Shown here piece by piece: positions 13,584-25,019 of a DNA stretch of 64,000 nt; position 1 is the stretch's first letter, and every line of letters begins with the position of its first letter. The position numbers were made by a program, and so were the translations under genes. A model generated the notes under the pieces. The model was not told where the DNA came from, ran no database searches, and was given only the letters and a program-made list of their open reading frames with translations. This DNA is from Glandiceps talaboti. Lineage: Eukaryota; Hemichordata; Enteropneusta; Spengelidae. The stretch is from assembly GCF_964340395.1 (NCBI RefSeq), contig NC_135552.1, positions 1,761,517 through 1,825,516 of the forward strand, read 5' to 3'.

Positions 13584-13621
<38 letters not shown>

Positions 13622-13622
13622 A
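12880..13622 (+). mobile_element. 5'-truncated LINE (L2/CR1-like), element A
   Basis: Only the end of the reverse transcriptase ORF is present, about 200 residues from 12904 to the stop at 13504-13506. It carries family motifs: GVTFDENY, a 'SKLDYCNALLCGLP' block, 'ITPILMELHWLPV', 'YKILLLTYKVLN' and the C-terminal 'YGDRAFSRTTPFAWNNVP' block. The ORF is intact to its stop. The 3' UTR has a 7-bp stem-loop (13534-13540 with 13566-13572) and a (TTGA)n tail to 13622. Upstream parts of the element are missing, as expected from incomplete target-primed reverse transcription. The clade assignment is from motif style only. Confidence 0.9.
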
Positions 13623-13993
13623 ATATGTATTTCAAGCGAAATGTGACGATTATGTGGTCAACATGTTGGGTTTTCTGTATAGTAGTTATCATCTTGCAAA
13701 CGGCGCTCAGTGCTTTTGTTGGCTGTATAGCCTATTGTCACATTTGGCAACGTGTATGTAGTACCTTACTTTAAAAGGTTAACATTTCCATCTTGAGCTT
13801 TATTTTCAAATGAATTTGGCATGCTAATGAGTTGCGCTGTGAGGCTGCACTCAATCTGCTCTCCTGATCTAGCTTAAAATTTTACCCGTTTTTGAGAACT
13901 TTCCGTGAAATCACTGTTCTTATTAGTTTTATGAATATCCTGTCATACCTTTGGACCTATCAGAAGAAGTTTTTTTGAAGTTCAGTTGGTAGT

Positions 13994-16900
13994 TTGCTGC
14001 AGATTTACTTGCTGGGTTTTGTTGTTGCTACCCTGGAAAGTCTTCTGCTGACCTTACACCTGGTAAGTATGGCTTCATTAATATACACAAGAGCTGCCTT
14101 AATTAGTATCAAGAATGGAGTACTCAACAATCGTGCATTGTCTAGAGTTAACTGCAACACCTGGAATCAGCTGAAGACACTTAATATATGCAGGACGTGG
14201 CCAACCAAAAGAGGATGTGCCAGTGGAACAAAAAAGAAACAACTTCTTCCTGTAATGATCACTCATCAGACCAAAGTGATTACAAATGCACAGATGGAAC
14301 AGAATAACAACATACACCAAAACAAAAGCAACCTGATGAACATTCCACTGCTGAAAGGGACAAATCATCACCCCAGGACCATCTCATTTGCATTATGGAA
14401 TGCACAAGCCATGAAGTCAAAGTTAACATCACTATGTGACTTTGTAACTGAAAAACAACTTGATGTTATTTCTATAACAGAGACCTGGCTAACTGGTAAC
14501 TCTGGCGATAATCACGCCATCTCTGAATTCAGAAGTACCCTACCTGATCATAACTTATATCACGTACCTCGCAAAAGTAAAGGTAGTGGAGTTGGTGTCC
14601 TATTACGAAAGGGATTCAGTGTCAAAGTTAATAAATTGTCAACTCAGTATAACTCATTTGAACATACTGATCTTACAATTAGCTCAAAGTCTACCACAGT
14701 ACGCCTGATCACACTATACCGCCCACCCCCATCAAAGAAGAACAAGTTGACAACATCAATGTTCCTTAGCCAATTCTCCTCCCTGATTGAAACATTAACA
14801 ACTGCTCCTGGCTACCTACTTATTGCGGGTGACTTTAACTTTCACATAGATGATGTAACAAATCGTGAGGCATCACACTTCCTTTAGCTACTTGAATCCT
14901 CCAACCTTCAACAACATACTACGGAAACCACACATCGTTGTGGGCACACTCTTGATTTGATCATCTCACGCCAAACAGATAACCTCGTCTCAAGTACCAC
15001 TATTCACAGAGGTCTTCCATCTGATCATGATGCTGTGAGTTGTAATCTTGCTGTACCTCGTGTAAAGTCAACAAGGCGCAAAGTTTGTTATCGTAATTTC
15101 AAGAGCATCAACATGGCAGAAATGCGCAAAGACATCCAAGCATCGCCTCTTGTCACAAGCCACACTTCCGATCTGACTACTATCATAAATCAATACAACA
15201 CAACCTTGCACCAATATATTAATCACCATGCCCCAGAGAAGACTCGCACCATCACTTTAAGACCACATGCACCTTGGTACTCTGATGTAATTCATGCCGC
15301 CAAGCAAAAGAAGAGACAACTTGAAAGGAAATGGATGTCATCTGGACTTGAGATTGACAAACAGATCTTCAAAGAAGAATGTAAGGCATACCATCATATG
15401 ATTGAGAGTGCTAAATCTACTTACCACTCGGACAGAATTGCTAACTGTGATCTGAAAAAACTTTTCAAGATTATTGACAAGATGCTGACTCCAGAAGATG
15501 ACAATACATTACCAGCTTCCGATTGCCCTGAAAAACTGGCAAACAAATTTGCTAACTACTTCGACAGTAAAATCAACAGTCTTAGAGAGGACCTTGATGA
15601 ATTAGTAGTACCAACAGTGAACACTGTCAACTCCCGTACACCTATTGCCAAGAGACTCAGCGAATTCTCACATGTGTCATCAGAGCTGGTCCTTAAGATA
15701 ATTATGGATTCACCAAATAAACACTGTCAACTGGACCCTCTACCAACCTGGATGCTGAAGGAATGTATAGATGAACTTTTACCATCGATTACGGAAATCA
15801 CCAATGCTTCATTGGCAAGTGGATGTGTTCCCAACTCATTCAAGACAGCCTTAATTACACCCATCATCAAAAACCTGAAAAATGACCCCAATGACCTCAA
15901 GAATTACAGACCAATATCAAACTTACCGTTCCTGTCAAAAGTTCTGGAGAAAGTAGTGGCACATGAACTTCATCATTACCTACAAAGCAATGACCTATAT
16001 GCAAAGATGCAGTCTGCATACCGTAAACACCACAGTACAGAAATCGCTATCATTCGTGTTTATAATGATATTCTTCATGCTATTGATGGACACCAAGATG
16101 TTATACTTGTCCTATTAGATCTGTCTGCAGCATTTGACACGATTGACCATCAAATCTTAATAGACAGAATGCATAAGCGGTTTGGGATAGATGGCACAGT
16201 ACTCTCCTGGTTTAGGTCATACCTCCAGCATCGAACACAACATGTAACAGTAAACAATGCAAAGTCTGCCTGTCACAACCTAAACTTTGGAGTCCCACAG
16301 GGATCAGTTCTAGGTCCCATACTCTTTACCATGTATGTCGCACCCTTAGAGGATCTGATTTCACAACATAATCTAAACAGTATGATGTATGCTGATGACT
16401 CTCAACTTTACCAGATGATGAAACGATCACAACACATGAACACAGTCTCGCGTATTGAAGCATGCATTGCTGATATACGAACTTGGTATGCATTGAATAA
16501 ATTAAAGCAAAACAGAGATAATCCACTTCTCATCTCGATTCAGTAAAACCAATCCTGTACCATGTATCACAATTGGGGACAGCACTGTTAACACATCATC
16601 CACAACACGTGACCTTGGGGTTATACTTGACTCGGAACTTAGAATGACTTGTCATGTAAATAACATCTGCAGAGCAGCATCCCGAGCCATTCGAAAGATC
16701 GGCCAAATTAGAAAGTACCTCGACAATACCAGCACCGAAAGACTAATCCATGTATTTGTTACCTCTAGGCTGGATTATTGCAATTCCATCCTCTATGGAT
16801 TACCAGACAAAGAGATCAACAAACTTCAACGTGTGCAGAACACAGCTGCTAGACTTGTTGCCAAACTACGCAAATATGATCATGTCTCACCAGTATTACA

Positions 16901-17213
16901 TAATCTTCATTGGTTACCTGTACGTCAACGTATTGTATACAAAATCTTGCTCATCACCTACAAGGCTGTCAACAAACTGTCACCATCCTACATCATTGAA
17001 CTAATACCCATACACAAGCCAACGCGTGCCCTACGTTCTAGTACTCGTCTTACACTTGCCATTCCACGTGTTGCAACTACCACGTACGGAGATCGCGCCT
17101 TCTCTGTTGCCGGTCCTAAGTTATGGAACTCTCTCCCAATTCACATTAGGAGAGCGGTATCGATCGAAATATTCAAGTCCCAACTAAAGACATACTTGTT
17201 TACAAACTTTTAG
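13994..17213 (+). pseudogene. LINE ORF2: endonuclease-reverse transcriptase, broken
   Basis: The first frame (13994-14887, 297 residues) holds the AP-endonuclease. The catalytic-type motifs are LWNAQ (134-138), ITETWL (161-166), LYRPPP (241-246) and GDFN (279-282). An in-frame TAG at 14885-14887 interrupts it. The frame resumes unchanged and gives PSDHDAV, the endonuclease C-terminal SDH motif, then reverse transcriptase with NYRPIS, the first catalytic Asp block LLDLSAAFDTIDH (about residue 388 of the 14957 frame), GVPQGSVLGPILF and YADD (478-481). A frameshift between about 16515 and 16535 moves the remainder into another frame, which reads on to a normal end at 17211-17213 (start of the third open segment: 16644). 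With one stop and one frameshift the copy is probably inactive, but it has decayed little. Confidence 0.9.
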
Positions 17214-17516
17214 AACATACTATACTTTTATATGCAGTAATCAATAAGTTTTGTTTTTTAGTGAATTTCAAGTTGTCGTTTTTTGCAAATTAAGTTTGTG
17301 CCATACTCTTGTCTACAAACGTTCAGGACATATTGTACTTTTAATAGTAATCAATAGTGAACGTCAAGTTTTTGGTTTTGGTTTTGATTTCTATGCAAAT
17401 CAAGTTTTGTTTTCTTCTTCTTCTTCTTCTTCTTCTTCTTCTTCTTCTTCTTCTTCTTCTTCTCCTTCTCAGTTTTGTAAAGCGCATTGAGGCTGTTGCG
17501 TAATGCGCTGATAAGA

Positions 17517-17576
<60 letters not shown>

Positions 17577-17579
17577 CTT
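13994..17579 (+). mobile_element. Long LINE (L2/CR1-like), element B
   Basis: The coding region spans 13994-17213 and is followed by a 3' UTR with a (TTC)n tract (17411-17463), a 7-bp stem-loop (17481-17509) and an (ATT)n tail (17518-17577). ORF2 runs from an apurinic endonuclease through reverse transcriptase to the C-terminal block. The 5' boundary is not visible; it may lie between the tail of element A at 13622 and 13994. I see no ORF1. Its tail differs from element A ((ATT)n against (TTGA)n), so the two are separate insertions lying head to tail. Confidence 0.9.
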
Positions 17580-20254
17580 ACTTACCTATTACAACTTCAT
17601 TTGGAAAGGAGACATTTCTAAAAGTTGGCAAAAATCAACTTGTTTTAAAGGTAGATGGAAAGTTTAAGGTAGGAGATGTCATATTCGAATTACGTCACGT
17701 CAACTTTTGGCGCAGACTGAAACGGGAGCCATTGTCAGCATCGGAACGTAAAATAAACCCTGTAGTGTTTGGAAGTGAAGTGAAATGTTAGATGTGTTTG
17801 GAAGTGAAGTGAAATGTTAGATGTGTTTGGAAGTGAAGTGAAATGTTTAGTTCTCTTCCTACATACACGATTTTACTTTTAATGGGTCTGTTTGTACCCC
17901 TAAATGCAATTATTTCTTTTAAAAAATTTCCCCAAATTGAGAAATGGAAGAATTTTAATTTTTCAATTTACTAAGTAAATAACGGCCGCTCCTGAGGTTT
18001 AACTCAAGTTGTTAAAATCATGAGAAAATATTTCGGGCGCCCCCTTTCAGACCACCAGAATTTTCATGTCTCCGCCCCCCCCCCTTTGAACCCTCAATTT
18101 GTTTCATGGCCCCCAATTTCTCAACAGCCCCCCCCCCACCCACCCACACTGCCGTTAATTCTGACCCCAGCCTTAAGCCAGACCATATTGGGATATAACG
18201 TGAACCTATACGAATGAATATCTGGAAATCATCGATACAATGTCATGCATTTGAGGTGAACTCTCAAGTCTCCAAAACAGCAGCCTGGTTTATTGCAAAC
18301 TTTTATTTCCGCATTCACAAGTTGATCGATCGACTGATGTTGATCAATTCCTTGTAGTAACGTGAAAATCAAAAAAGTTAACCACAAAAATTAATCATTC
18401 AATCGATCAATCATTGAACAAAATAATAAATCTATCAATCACCACTCGATCGATGGATCATTTACATGCTCGCTGCACCCTTTGTCAGTACGTTATATTT
18501 GCCACTTGATGGGGGTCACCAAAGTTTATATCAAACAAGCTTCCAGTCATTGCTCACACTACTTTCCCCAGGTCGCTTGACTATATGGATCAATCCGTGA
18601 TTACAGTTTCACTCGTAACCATGGAAACGTTTAGCTAAGAGATCGGGAAGCCAGACTTTTGCCAAGCAACATCAAGAAATGGTTGCTAAGCCAATAGAAA
18701 TAAAAGATTTGTCAACAAAAAACCCAAACTCCTCAATCGATTGTAATATAATAATTAGTAGGAAAATGCAATTATCTACATGGTTTTTTATTTTATTTTA
18801 TTGCCTTCATCAAAATTCTTTGGTGAAAATGACAGGCAATTATGTGCTTTGAATACAAATGTACTTAACATGTTATTAATTACATCTGATATATTTGTTC
18901 TTACCATTACAACTGTAATAGTGAACAAAAATAAAGTCACGGATGGCGTTTAACGTTATGTTAGTAATTTGATGTAAACTCATACCATCGATCATACATA
19001 CGTGCACCTCTTCTCATAAGTAAACTGTTGAATCTGTGTGATCCATATAATACATTACTTTTCATTGTGTAACTTGATGCTGCGACAAGTTAAAACCCCT
19101 TGAAGTATTTTTCAAAAATGTTTGCTTTTATGTTTGATTTAATTTGTGTTGTTCTTGCTCAAATTTGTATCTCAAACACTGTTAGGACCCAACACATTTA
19201 CACGCTTTATTCACACAGAAGTAAATAGTTCGGACACTTTATTTGTACTGATTACATAATTTATGGACGTCAAGTCAGTGTACACAGTACATCACAGACA
19301 ACCAACAACTTTTCAGTTGTCTGTGCAGGGCCGTAGCCTGACCAAATTGCCAAGGGGGGGGGGGGGGGGGGGCAGAACTTTGTCTTGGTGCAATCTTGCA
19401 TTTAAAATTTAGAAAAGTGCTAATTTACATAAATTTGCATGCAATTTACGTAATATATATTTTAGCATACGCAATGAAATATATGTAAGGTCAGAAAATA
19501 TAAAAAATGCTGGTCAACGGGTAACCTAACCCATCACATTGGGTAAGTAGGTCGATTTCATTTTTTCACAATGCTTGACAAGGATAAAACAAACCATATA
19601 TAATGATAGCAAAATATTTCAGGTCGAGTTTAGATAGAACTTAATCAGTCATCTTGATACTATCTCATGCAATTTGTCTGCATAGCTACAGTTAGGAAAT
19701 GTACACAATCTACGGTTAAACAAATGGTGTAGTTCCTCTAACCCTCTCTTCTCAAACAATGTTAAGCCCCGCCAATTAAAACTGAAGCATTATTTTAGCC
19801 ACCCCTTCTGTCACCTACACTACAGTGGAGATATAAAATCATATGGTATAATGATGCATTGGAAGGAGACAACTCCAAAGGTGAAAAAAAATGAAAATAA
19901 GACAGTGTAGGAGGCCATTTAGAAGCATAAAATATCAAACCATAGACATAATAAAATACCAGAATTGAAACAATTATGTTATGCATTACATATTATCTGG
20001 AAGTGTATTTTGTTGTGGCAAAGCTGAAAGATATTATGCGGATGTACACATGGTAAATGACTTCTCCTGAAGTTTAATTTGGTTCCAAAATTCCCGAATA
20101 AAGAGCAAAACATTTCAAGACTTTCAGACTTTTGATGGCCCAATGGTCGTAAACTTTTGTTCAATTCTTTTTAGTGCACATTGGATATTTAATCTCAATT
20201 CATGCTTGTATGCAACATCAGAGCCAAGTAAACCACTGTGTAAGATATTTAAGC
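17580..20254. other. Non-coding, minor repeats only
   Basis: I see no gene. A 28-bp unit (GTGTTTGGAAGTGAAGTGAAATGTTAGAT) is repeated about three times at 17766-17848. C-rich tracts lie at about 18076-18086 and 18127-18143, and a 19-base G run at 19354-19372 follows GGCCGTAGCCTG. GTAACCATGGAAACG is at 18615-18629. A CpG-bearing patch at 17680-17760 could be a promoter or an exon, but nothing decides this. Confidence 0.45.
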
Positions 20255-20390
20255 ATAAACCACCCCCTGGGGATGGTATACCAAGAGGTTTTGACCAGTG
20301 AACGAAATATATGCACGAGCGGTAGCGAGTGCATATATTGAGTTCACAGGTCAAAACCGAGTGGTATACCTTCCCCAGGGGGTGGTTTAT
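20255..20390. repeat. Long imperfect palindrome (hairpin), 136 bp
   Basis: The left arm from 20255 (ATAAACCACCCCCTGGGGA) pairs with the right arm ending at 20390 (TCCCCAGGGGGTGGTTTAT). The pairing continues inward through GGTATACC, GGTTTTGACC and ATATATGCAC to a centre at about 20316-20327 (GAGCGGTAGCGA). A few mismatches and small indels occur. It lies three bases from the inverted-end element at 20394. It is most likely a MITE-like palindrome. Confidence 0.85.
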
Positions 20391-20393
20391 CGC

Positions 20394-21301
20394 TATTATA
20401 TTATACCAGTATATTGAAAATATAGGAAACAAGATAAGAACTAACGTTTTCTCGTTTCATATGCGCCCCTGTGGCTAATTTGCATAACAATAACGCTGCT
20501 TTCAAGACAGCTGATCTTGGCCTCAACGTGAACGTCGTGCAGCGACTGGATTTATTTTACCTGCGAATTGTTTCTAGGGATAATCTGTACATTGATCGGC
20601 TCATTAAAAGTGCACAGTGATGAATAAACAACCTGTTTGACTCAAGGTATAAACTTGAAGTGGTTTATTGAATACAGCATGCTTCGATCGTTCCCGGCCG
20701 AATTCGCGACTCGGTGAAGTGATAGACAAGTTGATATTTACAATGTATTTATATTACTGGAAGTTACGTCAGTAGATTTTCGGGTTTGAGGATTTCCCTC
20801 TCGGATTGATGACTGATACTCTAGGACAGGATCCCAGAAAAATTTCTATTTAGATTAATGGTAAGTCGGCCAGTGTAAGCTCTTTCACTTGCTTCATTTT
20901 TATGACAGGACAGGACAGCTCACCAATGTTTCCACTCCAACTAGCCGCGCCGCGCCGAGGCTGGGACCGATTTCGTGCATGCCTTGACCTTAGTACATGT
21001 AGTAGGCGATGATTTGAACAAATACGCGATGACTTGGTTGCTTTCGAAATTTCCTTCAATAATTTCTCATAAAATATTGTCTCATTGAGAGAAAATCCTC
21101 CTCTGACAATTCGAAGAGTTCACTATCAGTATCACGGCGGACTACAACTCAACGCTCGTAGACGAACAAAATTTGGACGCGTGCCAGCAGTGCATTATCG
21201 TACCAGCAGTGCATTATCACTCGTTTTAGACGCGCTAGTTCGATGTCTAGACCAATCAGATCCCTCGATTTCCACCATCAATATACTGGTATAATATAAT
21301 A
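20394..21301. mobile_element. Non-autonomous element with perfect 24-bp TIRs
   Basis: The left end at 20394-20417 (TATTATATTATACCAGTATATTGA) is the exact reverse complement of 21278-21301. The 908-bp interior has no convincing ORF. It includes a TTTCTCATAAAATATTGTCTCATTGAGAGAAA patch and a GC-rich part around 20945-21000. The structure fits a MITE or deleted DNA transposon. I cannot define the target-site duplication, because the flanks are simple AT sequence. Confidence 0.7.
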
Positions 21302-21539
21302 TATTATTTGGAATAGACTCAAATATATATTGTTACATGTACTATTCAGAAAATATGAAGAAATATCCTTAATTTTGAAAAGAAAATGCGAAGCCCGCAT
21401 GAGGATATATTGCCCATCACCAGAAAAAAATATATGGGTAGGTTGAACAGCTTTTTCATTTTTTTCTGGCCTAATGTGGTATCTTTCAAAGTAGTTGCCG
21501 AAAAGATGTCACATTCAAAGTAAAAAAAATGGATGGTGC

Positions 21540-22490
21540 TTTCTGAAATAAGTAACACAGCAAAATAATCGTTTTCTTTACCCAACTCCCAAAACTGTTA
21601 TGGCCTCGTTTATGTCGGAACCCAAGGTGAACTTAGTGAATTCTCCTTGTCATTACCATTATAATGGAAATTGAAGTTTGGATTTTGATGTCGAAGGTAC
21701 AGTTCTGTTTACAAATTCAATGCCATTCTTTCCATATCAAATTGTCGCTTCAAAATGAATTGCGGAATAACGCTAGTGTTAGTGTGCAATGAGATAATAA
21801 TATCAAACAACATTTTAACCAAAGACAACGTCGAACACAATTATTGAAAGAAATATCTTCAAATAGTGGATCTTAAACTGCGTACCTAGTTTAATAGTTT
21901 TTCAGGGGCACCAAATATTCCAAAAAGAGATCTGCCGTTTTATCAGTATGAAATGTTTTAATATAAGGAACTAGACGTAAATGAGATCGAGCGCATCTTG
22001 GGAGTCACTGCATGCAGCATAGCAGGCGACCTCACGTTGAACGTCTTTTTCCGTCTTTTTTTTATTGAGTTTCACTCGCTGACATTATAATTGCGACTTG
22101 CTATCTTCAAATGAAGGAGACTTTCAAGACTACTGTTACTCGCGGAAAATGCACAGTGCATGTGCGCACTTCTTCTGTACTTTCCCGCACAAAGAATTTT
22201 TAATTTGCTGCAAAAAATTACAATTTTTAACTGTACACATTTTTATTCAAAGTTAAGCCAGGGTACACTAGCGATATAAGATACATATTAGCCAGGAGTC
22301 AGCAGTGTACAGTCACTTTAGTGAACTATCCATTTAAATCGCGCATGCTAGGAATCGTCACGTAAATAACGATTTTAATAGCATCGCTATGTATGCAAAA
22401 AATAGCTTTATTTCTTTCTGTTTTCCAAAATCTCAAGGGGGGGGGGGCAGCTGCCCCCCTTGCCCCCCCCCCCCCGCAGGCTACGGTACT
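21540..22490 (-). mobile_element. Dispersed repeat R5, copy 2 (continuous)
   Basis: Inverted relative to copy 1 at 0.62-2.16 kb and uninterrupted by R3. At about 21900-22080 it has sequence where copy 1 carries the R3 insertion. The upstream-in-repeat end is at about 22437-22475, with an 11-base G run, GCAGCTGCC, and a 13-base C run. GCAGGCTACGG follows. Confidence 0.75.
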
Positions 22491-22599
22491 GCTGTGGTAC
22501 CATCAACGACGAGTAGACATCAGGTAATTCACAGACAACCTTAGTAGTTGTCTGTGGGTAATTCAGACAATTATTTAGGCGTATACCATTTGTTTTCGG

Positions 22600-23255
22600 G
22601 GGATATGTAAACACCACAATGTGCCTGTGATAGGCAAGAATTGGCTTGATTTTGATAATTAACCTGGATGGTCAAGGTCAGGGTCAAAAGTCAATGTCTC
22701 CAAAGACAGCTCGCATCTAATAATATCGGGTAGACACTTGAATGGAATCTCAGTATATTTTCTTGAGTTACGCAGCAAATACTGATTTTTAACTACAAAT
22801 ATGGATGCCATTTAGTAAAAGTGATATGAGCTCCAAAAAATAATGCTTGTGTATAGTTCCTGTCTTCGATATTACTTGTAAACAACATGATTTAAGTTGG
22901 TAATATGTAAATACTACAATGTGTCTGTGATAGGCAGGAACTGGCTTGATTTTGATAATTGACCCTGAAGGTCAAGGTCAAAGGTCTCCAAAGATAGCTT
23001 GCATCTGATCAAATGAGGATAGACATTCGAATATAGTGTCTGTGTATTACAGTTTTTTAGTTATGCAGTAAATATTGATTTTTAAACTACAAATATGGCC
23101 ACCATTTTGTCAAATTTGCATATATAAACAAAAATGACATGCATATGTGCCACATCACACCTTTGTGTCAGGTTTGAAAGAAATCAGATATTGTATGTCT
23201 GAGAAATGACGTGTACGCACGGACACACAAAGCCCATTATAATAGCACCCCCCCC
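22600..23255. mobile_element. Dispersed repeat R4, two diverged tandem units
   Basis: A unit of about 300 bp begins with 'TGTGTCTGTGATAGGCAGGAACTGGCTTGATTTTGATAATT', continues with 'AAGGTCA' and 'GCATCTGAT' blocks, and ends with 'TACAAATATGGC-CCATTT'. It occurs at about 22618 and again at about 22920. The 3' part (TGTGTCAGGTTTGAAAGAAATCAG, then ACGCACGGACACACA) is also found at 54.3 kb. A C run at 23248-23257 ends it. Confidence 0.65.
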
Positions 23256-23920
23256 CCGGGGGGATGGGGGTTGGCTAAAAAATGTGTAGCCGACCAAAAG
23301 CAGGAAAACAATTTGCTGACCAAGTCAAGACAGAAAAAAATGTTTCCAGGCCAAGGTATGAGCTAGAAAAAATAATTTGTTGTGCTGCAAGTGTAGAAAC
23401 TAGCTACAAATGTCAAATTGTATTGGGTATTGGACACTGCTATCAAGTTGGATGCCGTGATAAAGTTGTTCTGTACATTAAAAGTCCAAAATAAATACCA
23501 AATTCCTCATTCGTACGGCCTCTTTAATTAATTGAAATCAATTAAAAGTCATTTATTTATGAACCAAATACCTAAAAGCGTTTAATTGAAAACTTTCATT
23601 GTTACTAAACAAAACTACGTCACGTGTCACGTATACAAGCAAAAATTACTAGCGTAAAAATAAACTAAACCGTAAAACGTATGTATCCTGTCTATGAACA
23701 AACATTAATTTGATTTACACTAGTAAAACGGAAGAGCGAAATATCTCTTTTTTTAGTATGACAACTGAAAATGAAGACTAATATATGTAGATATTTACAT
23801 TCTTATGGTTCCTTAGTCGCCAAATGAACATAATTGTACAGTAATGTGTCGTAGCTGTCGCTTTGGTGGCAATTAATGGTACTTTTACCAATAATGCATT
23901 ACAATTGACCCATCCATATG
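23256..23920. other. Probable 3' UTR and flank of the globin gene
   Basis: There is no separate gene. Reading the minus strand downstream of the globin stop, an AATAAA hexamer lies at 23552-23557 and would give a 3' UTR of about 370 bases. A short stretch at 23481-23530 (AAGTCCAAAATAAATACC) is repeated at 49108-49160 and is therefore repeat-derived. Confidence 0.4.
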
Positions 23921-24505
23921 TTATTGTGTGGTGTCAGCGGTCTCAACTAAATTCAATTTCAGTTTTTCGTCCATAGCCTCTTCATAACCTAATTTCAAAC
24001 AGTCTTTGATGTAGGAAAACAAGACCTTCCAGGCGTCTTCGACTTCCGACGTATATCTCTCCCCCAGTTCCTCTTGCCACACAGACAGCATAGATTCCTC
24101 GAAGGCGTCAAAATAATCAGGTTTGAATCCCTTAAAACGAACATGTGTCTTGGCGAGTCTTACAAGAAGTGGTTTTAAAGCATTATCTAAATCACTGAGA
24201 TTATCAACAGCCGCTCCCACACTCTGCATGAAACGTGACGAATGCATTCGAAAGTGTGGATTTCTGTAAAGGTTATTTTTGCCTTCCACTTCCCTTGTTG
24301 GAAACAAATATTTAATTTCTGGATAGCTCGCAAAAATATGTAGGAATACCTTCTGTCCATTTTCTGTCATGTCGTCTGCTAGAGGTCGCCATGTTCGTCT
24401 GACTATCCGCTTCTGTCGTTCTTCGAGCAGGGGCACATTGCCCACAGCTCCCGGGCCATGAAACTCCGGATCCATCGATGTGGCAGTGGAAGGGGTGCAC
24501 CCCAT
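23921..24505 (-). CDS. Globin X-like, predicted membrane-anchored, intronless
   Basis: The 194-residue ORF encodes a complete globin fold. Seen: a conserved helix-A Trp (W39), Pro62 and Phe68 in YPEIKYLF (the CD1 Phe position), His88 in FRMHSS (distal E7 position), and His121 in AKTHVRFKG (proximal F8 position). These match by alignment with neuroglobin-type globins. The protein starts MGCTPS. Gly2 with Ser6 fits N-myristoylation and Cys3 could be palmitoylated, as is established for vertebrate globin X, so the product probably sits on the inner face of the plasma membrane. A 25-30 residue N-terminal and a 20-residue C-terminal extension flank the fold. The likely role is haem-based redox or nitrite/O2 chemistry rather than O2 transport (inference). 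The start is fixed by an in-frame TAG two codons upstream (24509-24511). No intron interrupts the ORF, although globin genes usually have introns in helices B and G. Confidence 0.9.
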   Translation of the reverse strand: MGCTPSTATSMDPEFHGPGAVGNVPLLEERQKRIVRRTWRPLADDMTENGQKVFLHIFASYPEIKYLFPTREVEGKNNLYRNPHFRMHSSRFMQSVGAAVDNLSDLDNALKPLLVRLAKTHVRFKGFKPDYFDAFEESMLSVWQEELGERYTSEVEDAWKVLFSYIKDCLKLGYEEAMDEKLKLNLVETADTTQ

Positions 24506-24602
24506 CGTCTAAATCTGTGCGATAGGTCGATAATATGAAAAAGAGTCCGTATTTCTGTGAGTAATCAATCAATCTGCCCGTCTCGCTTTGCGTTATTCGA
24601 CC

Positions 24603-24874
24603 CTGCAAGCAAAGAATATTATGAGTCGTTTTACATAGGACTAATGTGAAACATGGACATCGGTCGTTGGTTTGTTCTAAAATTGTAACGAGACATGCAC
24701 TGCTATCAATATCGTTCGTTCTATGGTGACGTACTGTACTACGTTGTTCGAATCTTATTACATGACGTCACATCAATCACAAGATATATGTAGGGTTGAC
24801 GATACGTCGTTTTGTGCAAGTCATTAAATAGGATAGAAACTGCGTATTTAAATCGAAGTAATATGAGTACTCAC
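24603..24874 (-). other. Predicted 5'-UTR intron of the globin gene
   Basis: On the minus strand a donor CGTGAGTACT begins at 24874 and an acceptor with pyrimidine-rich context (TTCTTTGCTTGCAG) ends at 24603. Together they define a 272-base intron that joins an upstream non-coding exon to the exon carrying the globin ATG about 100 bases downstream. Just upstream at about 24890-24898 lies CACCGGAAGTTG, an ETS-type motif that could belong to the promoter. This rests on splice-site appearance alone. Confidence 0.45.
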
Positions 24875-25019
24875 GATAGCAATATTCACCGGAAGTTGTA
24901 ATTTGTTATTGTAAAAACAAACGATTGAACTTCTGAACCAAAAACACGGTTCCGAATGTCAGGAGAAATGTCACTCGGATTTAAGGAGGTAAAGTGCATA
25001 GACGCAATGCCTGTGTTGT

